From Candidatus Schekmanbacteria bacterium GWA2_38_11 (GTDB lineage Bacteria > Schekmanbacteria > GWA2-38-11): a DNA stretch of 10,090 bases. Positions within the stretch are counted from its first letter, which is position 1; the number at the start of each line of letters is the position of its first letter. A model generated the notes under the pieces. It saw nothing but the letters and a program-made list of their open reading frames with translations. It made no database searches and was not told the DNA's origin. The stretch is from NCBI GenBank assembly GCA_001790645.1, contig MGDB01000144.1, positions 21,600-31,689 of the forward strand. The letters are read 5' to 3'. A program made the translations under genes and the position numbers. Positions 4,806-10,090 of the stretch are shown in pieces.

Positions 4806-7358
4806 ATGAAGGCGAAGAAGAAACTGAAAAAACCCAAGAAGACTAAAAAAACCCGTGTTAAAAAAGCCGTTTTGTTAAAAAAACCAGCTAAGAAAACAGT
4901 TAAGAAGCCAGTTAAAGAATTTCTTAAAAAAGCAGTTAAAGAATCAGCCAAAGAAGTTGTCAAAGAAGAAGTTAAGGAAACGGGTAAAGAAATTGGTATT
5001 TTTCTCTGCTCATGCGCTGAGGAGATTTCTAAGACAATAGATTTTAAATCCCTCACCAATTCTTTACAATCTCTGAAAGATGCTGAGACAGCACCTCTTT
5101 GCCATCTTCTCTGCCAGGAAAAGGACCTTGATTTCCTTACCACCACTATCGAAAAAGGTAAATTCAAAAAAGTAATAATTGGGGCCTGTTCTCCCCAGAA
5201 TATTTCCAAGGTTTTTGAAAAGTCTTTCAGGGAAAAGAACCTGTCCCCTGACTGTTTTGAGATAGTAAATATCAGGGAAGGGTGCGCATGGGTTCATGAA
5301 AATGATTCCTCAGGCGCTCTTAACAAAGCAAAAGCCCTCTTTACGTCAGTTTTAGAGAAAGTAAGAAACAGTGAAATAATTTCTACCAGGAAAGTTCTTG
5401 TTGAAAGCAGCGCCGTTGTCATAGGTGGCGGGATTGCAGGGATTGCAGCCAGTTTTGAGCTTGCTGAGGCAGGAGTAAAAACTTATTTACTTGAGAAGAA
5501 ACCATATATTGGCGGAATAGCTGCAAAGATCGGGAGGGTTATCCCTACTGATGACTGCGCCCTGTGCACAGCTTTTCTTGATAGCAACAACCTTGAGATC
5601 TGCAGGAAATGCCTCTACAGGAGCAGAATCGATACACTTGAAAATCTGACAATAATCACGCAAGCCGAGGTCAAAAAACTGAATGGTTCACCAGGAGACT
5701 TCTCTGTCAGCTATGAAGCCTTGCCAAGATATGTAGATACAAAAAAATGTATACTCTGCAAGAAGTGCGAAGATGTCTGTCCTGTAGGTGACATCAAGGA
5801 ATTTCCATATTCCACAAATTCCAGGAAGGCAATATATCTTCCCTCTCCTCAGGCGATCCCGAGAGGGTATGTTGTAGAAAGGGAACTCTGTCCCCCTGAG
5901 TGCAGGAAATGTGAGGAGATTTGCCCGACCCGGGCAATTGATTTAAGCCAGGCAAAAGAAGCAAAGGAAATAAAAGCCGGTGCTGCCATTGTAGCAACCG
6001 GTATGGAGATGTTTGATGCATCGCCTCTTAAGGAATATGGATTTGGAAGATATGCTAACGTAATAAACCAGGTTGAGCTTGCAAGGATGCTTGACCCTGA
6101 CGGGCCTACATTAGGCATACCAGTTATTCCTTCAACCGGTAAACCAGCAAAAAAAATTGTAATGATCCAGTGCGTTGGCTCAAGAGATAAATACCACGAG
6201 TACTGCTCTGAAATTTGCTGTATATTTGCCCTGAAACACGCAAACCTGATTAAAGACACAACCGGTGCTGAGGTTACTATCTGCTACATAGACCTAAGAA
6301 GCCACGGAAACTTTGAAAAATATTACACAGAGGCAAGGGAGAAATGGGTTAACTTCATAAAGGGGAGACCATCAGAAATCGCTGAAGATCCTCTGACAAA
6401 AGAACTTTATGTATCTGTGGAGGACTCATTACTTAACCAGGATTTAAAAGTCCCTGCTGACCTTGTAGTCCTCTCATCAGCCCTTATACCGTCACAAGGG
6501 ACTTGCGAGCTTTCTAAAGTTTCTAACCTGAATTTAAACCAGTACGGCTTCATAAAAGAATACTACGGGAAAAACCGTTCAAACGAAACAGAATCTATCG
6601 GGGTATATGTAGCAGGAGGATCTTCCGGGCCAAAAAATATACCGGTCTCTATCGCGCATGCAGGAGCTGCTGCTGCAAAAGCCATTACAGCGATAAAAAA
6701 GCAGGAAGCACTTCGGAAACTCAAAACAGCCAAAGTCAATGATGACCTCTGTATAAAATGTGAAATCTGTATTAAAGTCTGTCCCGTTCATGCAGTAGAA
6801 GGGATTTTCGCAGATGAATCACCTATTCTTCTTACCAAACCGCCAAAGGTAAACGAACTTGTCTGTGTCAACTGTGGTCAGTGTTCAGCCTACTGCCCCA
6901 CAGGTGCGATTCAGGCAAAGAACTATAACAGGGAATCACTCTTCGCGCAGATTGAAGGAATATTAAAAAATAACCCGATCAGTCCAAAAATTGTTACTTT
7001 CCTCTGTCTTGAATGCGCCTATGCTGCTATGGACCTTGTCGGTCTTCAGAGGCTTAACTACCCGGCAAGCATCCTGCCCATCGGGGTCCCGTGTGCAGGA
7101 AAGGTATCAATGCTTGATATTTTTAAATCCTTTGAACTTGGTGCAGACGGGGTTTTAGTCGGTGGATGCCAGACCTGCCATTTTAAAAATGGCAAAGAGC
7201 TGATGACAACGCAGGTCGAATTTGCCAAATCAATCATGGAAATGATTGGGATTGATAAAGAAAGGCTTGACTTTTTTATAACAGCGATAGCTGATAACAG
7301 AAAATTCCTTGACAAGGCAAAAAATATGACAGAAAGAGTTAAAAAGTTAGGGAGTTAA
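4806..7358 (+). CDS. HdrA-MvhD fusion flavoprotein with lysine-rich N-terminal tail
   Basis: A roughly 850-residue fusion of heterodisulfide-reductase subunit A and an MvhD/FrhD-type domain. HdrA is the flavin-containing electron hub of Hdr complexes and can bifurcate electrons. In order: a basic tail (1-62); HdrA N-terminal domain with IGIFLCSC (Cys68, Cys70), GACSP and NIREGCAWVH; FAD-binding GGGIAG (207-212); a cysteine cluster at 251/254/266/269; [4Fe-4S] motifs at 315/318/321/325 and 362/366/369/373; the HdrA signature CVGSR (Cys456) and YCSEICC (467-472); a two-cluster ferredoxin module (649/652/655/659 and 687/690/693/697); and MvhD with FLCLEC (734, 737), VPCAG (763) and GCQTC (788, 791). 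HdrA-MvhD fusions are known in sulfate reducers, for example QmoB-like proteins. HdrB, HdrC and qmo/apr partners are absent here. The ATG at 4806 is preferred over an in-frame TTG at 4794, with only a weak GAGAG before it. It probably shuttles electrons between ferredoxin/NAD(P)H partners and the AOR. Confidence 0.9.
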   Translation: MKAKKKLKKPKKTKKTRVKKAVLLKKPAKKTVKKPVKEFLKKAVKESAKEVVKEEVKETGKEIGIFLCSCAEEISKTIDFKSLTNSLQSLKDAETAPLCHLLCQEKDLDFLTTTIEKGKFKKVIIGACSPQNISKVFEKSFREKNLSPDCFEIVNIREGCAWVHENDSSGALNKAKALFTSVLEKVRNSEIISTRKVLVESSAVVIGGGIAGIAASFELAEAGVKTYLLEKKPYIGGIAAKIGRVIPTDDCALCTAFLDSNNLEICRKCLYRSRIDTLENLTIITQAEVKKLNGSPGDFSVSYEALPRYVDTKKCILCKKCEDVCPVGDIKEFPYSTNSRKAIYLPSPQAIPRGYVVERELCPPECRKCEEICPTRAIDLSQAKEAKEIKAGAAIVATGMEMFDASPLKEYGFGRYANVINQVELARMLDPDGPTLGIPVIPSTGKPAKKIVMIQCVGSRDKYHEYCSEICCIFALKHANLIKDTTGAEVTICYIDLRSHGNFEKYYTEAREKWVNFIKGRPSEIAEDPLTKELYVSVEDSLLNQDLKVPADLVVLSSALIPSQGTCELSKVSNLNLNQYGFIKEYYGKNRSNETESIGVYVAGGSSGPKNIPVSIAHAGAAAAKAITAIKKQEALRKLKTAKVNDDLCIKCEICIKVCPVHAVEGIFADESPILLTKPPKVNELVCVNCGQCSAYCPTGAIQAKNYNRESLFAQIEGILKNNPISPKIVTFLCLECAYAAMDLVGLQRLNYPASILPIGVPCAGKVSMLDIFKSFELGADGVLVGGCQTCHFKNGKELMTTQVEFAKSIMEMIGIDKERLDFFITAIADNRKFLDKAKNMTERVKKLGS
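4908..4991 (+). repeat. Seven 12-bp coding repeats giving xxKE tetrads
   Basis: Codons 35-62 of the HdrA-MvhD gene form seven in-frame 12-bp units, most reading as two variable residues followed by Lys-Glu (for example AVKE, SAKE, VVKE, TGKE). Units share codons such as GTT AAA GAA, consistent with tandem expansion. Lys at i and Glu at i+1, repeated every four residues, would favour a charged single helix. The preceding 34 residues are even more basic (KKx and KKxx repeats), giving 26 lysines in the first 62 residues. Confidence 0.8.
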
Positions 7359-7375
7359 AAAAATTCGATCTCCGA

Positions 7376-7458
7376 ACCATTTTACCTAAATCTTATAAAC
7401 CAAAAGACATGGGAAATGGTCGCCTGCCCCAAACGATGCGACTAAAAAAATTTTGGGG
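7376..7458 (+). promoter_or_regulatory. Candidate pseudoknotted leader element upstream of the aor genes
   Basis: ACCATTT (7376-7382) can pair with AAATGGT (7414-7420). Overlapping that, GTCGC (7419-7423) can pair with GCGAC (7438-7442), and the loop of this second hairpin contains CCCCAAA (7427-7433), which is perfectly complementary to TTTGGGG (7452-7458). The last two pairings together form an H-type pseudoknot. No open reading frame of note covers the region. The arrangement looks like a possible aptamer in a 5' leader, but I do not recognise it as a known class. The helices were found by eye and not tested by energy calculation. Confidence 0.4.
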
Positions 7459-7476
7459 TTGAAGGGTATTCTGAGA

Positions 7477-7550
7477 AATCTGGGTACCTCCCTTCCGGAA
7501 AGGAGAAAGATAAAAAAATAATATGGGAAGGAGGTGAATCCCTAAAGATT
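7477..7550 (+). promoter_or_regulatory. Switch-like hairpin sequestering a perfect Shine-Dalgarno
   Basis: AATCTGGG (7477-7484) can pair with the separated CCC (7540-7542) and AGATT (7546-7550). ACCTCC plus TTCC (7486-7496, one bulged C) can pair over ten base pairs with GGAAGGAGGT (7526-7535). The same pyrimidine strand can instead form a local hairpin with GGAAAGGAG (7497-7505 region). The two purine-rich strands therefore compete for one partner. The second contains AAGGAGGTGA (7528-7537), a full-length match to the 16S rRNA anti-Shine-Dalgarno, yet the next gene starts at 7606. This is consistent with a regulatory expression platform; the function is inferred. Confidence 0.45.
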
Positions 7551-7595
7551 ATTACGAAGCTTTGTTTTGGTTTTAAACGTTAGCTTAATCTTAAA

Positions 7596-7601
7596 AGGGG
7601 G
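7596..7601 (+). promoter_or_regulatory. Ribosome binding site of the AOR iron-sulfur subunit
   Basis: AGGGGG ends four nt before the ATG at 7606. The spacing is short, but it favours this ATG over an in-frame TTG at 7567, which has nothing suitable at normal distance. Confidence 0.5.
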
Positions 7602-7605
7602 ACGT

Positions 7606-8088
7606 ATGAGTCAACAAAAAGTAATCATGATAAATGCAGACCAATGCTGCGGATGCAGGGTCTGCGAAATGGCCTGTTCTCTCTACCAAGAGAAAGAGTG
7701 CAGTCCATCCCTCTCCAGGATCAGGGTTGTAAGGAATGAAGCGGTAGGCGATAGCTTTCCAATCGGCTGCGCCCTCTGCACAAAAGCTGTCTGCGTAGAA
7801 GTCTGCCCCACAGGAGCAAACCAGATAGACCCTGCAACAGGTACAGGGGTTATCATCGAGGAAAAATGCGTGGGATGCAGGGCTTGTGTCAGAGCATGTC
7901 CTTTTGGAGCAGCAGGAATCAGCTACAAGACAGGGAAAGCATACAAATGCAATCTCTGTAATGGCGACCCGCAGTGCGTGCTTCATTGCCCGACTAATTG
8001 CTTGGAATATGCACCGGTTGAATTAACAGTCCGTCATCGCCGCAGAGCATTGGCAGATGATGTGATAGCAAAATTGAAAGGAGAGTGA
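7606..8088 (+). CDS. Four-cluster polyferredoxin, electron-transfer subunit of the AOR
   Basis: A 160-residue 4Fe-4S protein of the HycB/CooF/DmsB-like group, matching the small subunits that accompany bacterial tungsten aldehyde oxidoreductases. It has four cysteine sets in the usual order. The first is Cys14/17/20/24, with an extra Cys15. The second is CALCTKAVCVEVCP, the third CVGCRACVRACP, and the fourth CNLCNGDPQCVLHCP. Together they can hold four [4Fe-4S] clusters and carry electrons from the catalytic subunit to a partner such as ferredoxin, an NAD(P)H-linked flavoprotein or the HdrA-MvhD protein. There is no signal peptide or twin-arginine motif, so it is cytoplasmic. The stop is only four bases from the next start, showing an operon with the catalytic subunit. 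The gene follows a 247-nt leader, which suggests its own promoter and post-transcriptional control rather than read-through from the upstream gene. Confidence 0.9.
   Translation: MSQQKVIMINADQCCGCRVCEMACSLYQEKECSPSLSRIRVVRNEAVGDSFPIGCALCTKAVCVEVCPTGANQIDPATGTGVIIEEKCVGCRACVRACPFGAAGISYKTGKAYKCNLCNGDPQCVLHCPTNCLEYAPVELTVRHRRRALADDVIAKLKGE
8078..8083 (+). promoter_or_regulatory. Ribosome binding site of the AOR catalytic subunit
   Basis: AAGGAG lies nine nt before the ATG at 8093 and overlaps the end of the upstream gene, supporting translational coupling of the two AOR subunits. Confidence 0.7.
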
Positions 8089-8092
8089 TAAC

Positions 8093-10048
8093 ATGTACGG
8101 ATGGCGAGGAAAAAGAATCCGTTTTGACCTTACCAAAGGAAAATGGGAAGTTGAAGAGACTCCCTATGAATACAGAAGAAAGTGGCTTGGCGGAAGAGGC
8201 TACAATTCAGAAGTTCTATATAACGAGGTAGGTCCTGATGTAGATCCCTTCTCCCCGAATAACCTGGCAATGCTGGGAGTTGGTCCCTTGTCAGGGACTT
8301 TCGGCCCTTCAACAGGCCGTGTAACAGTTACTGCAAAATCTCCTTTAACAGGCGGTTTCGGTGACTCTAACATGGGCGGACACTGGGGAGCAGAGTTGAA
8401 ATTTGCCGGCTATGAGCAGATAATCCTTAAGGGAAAAGCACCAAAACCTTCCTATATCTGGATCGACGACGACAAGATTGAAATAAGGGATGCATCCCAT
8501 ATATGGGGAAAATTTCCAAGAGACGCTGACAGGATAATCAAGGAAGAGTTAGGGGATAAGGATATTCATATTGTGACCATTGGCCCTGCAGGAGAAAACC
8601 TTGTCCGCTTTGCCTGTACTTTTAATGACTGCTACAGGGCAGCCGGAAGAACAGGCCACGGAGCTGTAATCGGTTCAAAGAACATAAAGGCAATCGCTGT
8701 AAGAGGAACCGGCGGAGTAAAGATTGCTGATCCTGAAAAATTCTACCAGATAACAAGCGATTGGAGAAAGACCATGAGGACTGACCCAATGGCTCAAGGG
8801 TTATACGCTTATGGCAGTCTGGTTCTCATCATGCCCTGCAACTACGAAATGGGATGGTTCCCATGGAAGAACCTGAAATATGGTTATCATCCTGATGCAA
8901 GAAACATCTCAGGAGAAGTCTGGGCAAAGAAACACCTGAAAGGCAAAGAAGGATGTTTCTCATGCGCTATTGTCTGCGGAATCCACAGCGAAATCAGAGA
9001 CGGGAAATACGCCGGTGAATACACAGGCGGTCCGGAATACGAAGCCTGCGTACCAACAGGCCCGAGGGTTGGAATAATTGATTCCAATGAATGCCTCCAT
9101 GGAGCAGTCCTTACAAACAACTACGGTATGGATGCCATTGAGGCTGGCGCCTCTATAAGCTGGGCAATGGAATGCTGGGAAAAAGGATATCTCACTGCAA
9201 AAGACACAGGCGGCCTTGAGCTGAACTGGGGAGATGCGGAAGTCGTTGATAAACTCTTAAGGATGATGGCTTACAGGGAAGGCTTTGGCGATATACTCGC
9301 AGAAGGCCCGACAATTGCTGCTAAGAAGCTTGGCGTTGGCGAAGATTGCCTTGTTTCAACAAGAGGTATGTCACTTCCTGGTGATGATCCCAGAGGTCTT
9401 GGGTTTGGTTATGGACTGAGCTTTGCAGTGGGAACAAGAGGTGGCTGCGACCATCTGAGATCCCTTTGCTGTTTAGAACTTTCCGGATACCTCTATCCGG
9501 GACTAAACGAAAAGATCGTTGGAACAGAGGCATGTTCAAAACCTCTGGTCACTGATGGCAAAGCAAAAATGGTCTGGTGGGAAGAGCATCACAAAGCATT
9601 TGTTGACTGCCTCCAGGTATGCTGCTTCAATACTCACTGGTCCTACGGTTGCCGCAACGAACACCTGATCCCGATGCTAAATGCAGTCACTGGTCTTGAC
9701 TTCACAGAAGAAGAGTGCCTGACAATTGGCGAAAGGATCTATAACCTTGAGAGAGCTTACTGGTCAAGGCAGTTAAGCGGAAAGAACGACGACGTTGTTC
9801 CAAGAAGGTTCACCCATGAGCCAATGCCTGAGAACCCGGCTGCAAGCTCAGGAAAGGTTCTGCCAATTGATGAAATGCTGCCAGATTATTACAAACTCAG
9901 ACAGTATGAACCTGAAACTGGTTTCCCCGGAGATAAACGCTTAAGAGAGCTTGGCCTTGCGTATGTGGCTGAAGAGCTTAAGCCTTACAGAGAAAAATAT
10001 ATCGCAAGGGAAAAACAGAAAAAGGCTAAGAAGAAAGATAAAGAATAA
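8093..10048 (+). CDS. Tungsten-dependent aldehyde:ferredoxin oxidoreductase family catalytic subunit
   Basis: A 651-residue member of the AOR family, which binds a bis-pyranopterin tungsten cofactor plus one [4Fe-4S] cluster and typically interconverts aldehydes and carboxylic acids at very low potential. Visible signatures: the N-terminal RFDLTKGKWEVEETP and WLGGRGYNS region; the pterin-binding AGRTGHGAVIGSKN segment (184-197); cluster cysteines CFSCAIVC (288, 291, 295) with the distant fourth ligand probably Cys510 in the DCLQVCCF segment; GGPEYEA with Glu315/317, where the family's catalytic Glu lies; GGCDHL with His454; and the C-terminal MLPDYYKLR block. Length is slightly above archaeal AORs (about 605) and near BamB (about 650), but the surrounding motifs look more AOR-like than BamB-like. 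It ends in a lysine-rich tail (about residues 635-651). It is paired with the four-cluster ferredoxin just upstream, as in bacterial aorAB-type enzymes; a flavin subunit gene could follow beyond the window. Substrate is not known. Confidence 0.93.
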   Translation: MYGWRGKRIRFDLTKGKWEVEETPYEYRRKWLGGRGYNSEVLYNEVGPDVDPFSPNNLAMLGVGPLSGTFGPSTGRVTVTAKSPLTGGFGDSNMGGHWGAELKFAGYEQIILKGKAPKPSYIWIDDDKIEIRDASHIWGKFPRDADRIIKEELGDKDIHIVTIGPAGENLVRFACTFNDCYRAAGRTGHGAVIGSKNIKAIAVRGTGGVKIADPEKFYQITSDWRKTMRTDPMAQGLYAYGSLVLIMPCNYEMGWFPWKNLKYGYHPDARNISGEVWAKKHLKGKEGCFSCAIVCGIHSEIRDGKYAGEYTGGPEYEACVPTGPRVGIIDSNECLHGAVLTNNYGMDAIEAGASISWAMECWEKGYLTAKDTGGLELNWGDAEVVDKLLRMMAYREGFGDILAEGPTIAAKKLGVGEDCLVSTRGMSLPGDDPRGLGFGYGLSFAVGTRGGCDHLRSLCCLELSGYLYPGLNEKIVGTEACSKPLVTDGKAKMVWWEEHHKAFVDCLQVCCFNTHWSYGCRNEHLIPMLNAVTGLDFTEEECLTIGERIYNLERAYWSRQLSGKNDDVVPRRFTHEPMPENPAASSGKVLPIDEMLPDYYKLRQYEPETGFPGDKRLRELGLAYVAEELKPYREKYIAREKQKKAKKKDKE

Positions 10049-10058
10049 AACAAAAAAC

Positions 10059-10090
10059 AGGGAGGAGCTGTTTTTGATGGCTCCTCCTTT
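10059..10090 (+). terminator. Probable Rho-independent terminator after the AOR gene
   Basis: GGAGGAGC (10061-10068) is perfectly complementary to GCTCCTCC (10080-10087), with an 11-nt loop and a T run that begins at 10088 and is cut by the window end. An A run upstream (10052-10057) would give a T tail on the other strand, so it could act in both directions. The same bases also contain GGAGGAG nine nt before an ATG at 10077, so a gene start overlapping the hairpin cannot be excluded. Confidence 0.65.

Noticed and set aside
7394-7399. TATAAA as a -10 box for the aor leader
   Set aside because: It has no convincing -35 at 16-18 bp. It would be well placed to start the leader RNA, but AT-rich matches like this are expected by chance.
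7534-7545. Mini-frame GTG-AAT-CCC-TAA as a leader peptide
   Set aside because: The GTG overlaps the Shine-Dalgarno match itself, so initiation there is not sterically plausible. Three codons carry no other evidence.
7567-7605. In-frame TTG start 13 codons before the AOR ferredoxin ATG
   Set aside because: Homologous subunits begin only a few residues before the first cysteine motif. The AGGGGG before 7606 fits the ATG, and no ribosome site stands at normal distance from 7567.
8093-10048. Naming the AOR as BamB (class II benzoyl-CoA reductase subunit)
   Set aside because: Length and the HdrA/MvhD neighbour fit, but the motifs as I recall them for BamB differ around the cysteine cluster and downstream, and no other bam gene is visible. 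AOR-family is as far as the sequence supports.

Overview
The window looks like a stretch of chromosome from an anaerobic bacterium. G+C is moderate (low-to-mid 40s % by eye), all eight genes lie on the + strand, and the gene content is dominated by iron-sulfur redox proteins: a tungsten-type aldehyde oxidoreductase, an HdrA-MvhD fusion and two polyferredoxins. Intergenic regions carry GTAG-tagged palindromes and AT-rich dispersed repeats. I suspect a strict anaerobe of a lineage such as Desulfobacterota, Nitrospirota or a related candidate phylum. This is an inference from gene content only, because no marker gene is present.

Layout. (1) 6-1346: a Cys/His-rich conserved hypothetical protein, followed with no gap by a stand-alone catalytic core of a 2-oxoacid dehydrogenase E2 acyltransferase. 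(2) 1347-1498: two GTAG-tagged hairpins facing each other, then AT-rich repeat sequence. (3) 1499-3930: an SDR-family NAD(P)-dependent dehydrogenase and an AMP-forming acyl-CoA ligase, separated by an AT-rich inverted repeat. (4) 3931-4069: short 8-bp and 7-bp degenerate tandem repeats and a further copy of the AT-rich repeat. (5) 4070-4666: a ferredoxin with two [4Fe-4S] motifs and a zinc-ribbon-like tail. (6) 4667-4805: a second pair of GTAG hairpins, oriented opposite to the first pair. (7) 4806-7358: an HdrA-MvhD fusion with an unusual lysine-rich repeat tail at its N-terminus. (8) 7359-7605: a 247-nt leader with a possible pseudoknot and a switch-like hairpin containing a perfect but apparently unused Shine-Dalgarno sequence. 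(9) 7606-10048: a four-cluster ferredoxin subunit and a tungsten aldehyde:ferredoxin oxidoreductase catalytic subunit, ending at a probable intrinsic terminator.

How the genes may work together (inference). The ligase would activate a carboxylic acid to its CoA ester, the SDR would oxidise or reduce a hydroxyl/keto group, and the E2-like protein would move an acyl group to or from CoA. The AOR pair would interconvert a carboxylic acid and aldehyde, or carry out another low-potential two-electron reaction of this family. The HdrA-MvhD flavoprotein and the extra ferredoxin are candidates for passing, and possibly bifurcating, the electrons. The substrate cannot be read from sequence. The most unusual items are the structured aor leader, the tetrad-repeat basic tail on HdrA, the lipoyl-less E2 core and the two oppositely arranged GTAG palindrome pairs.
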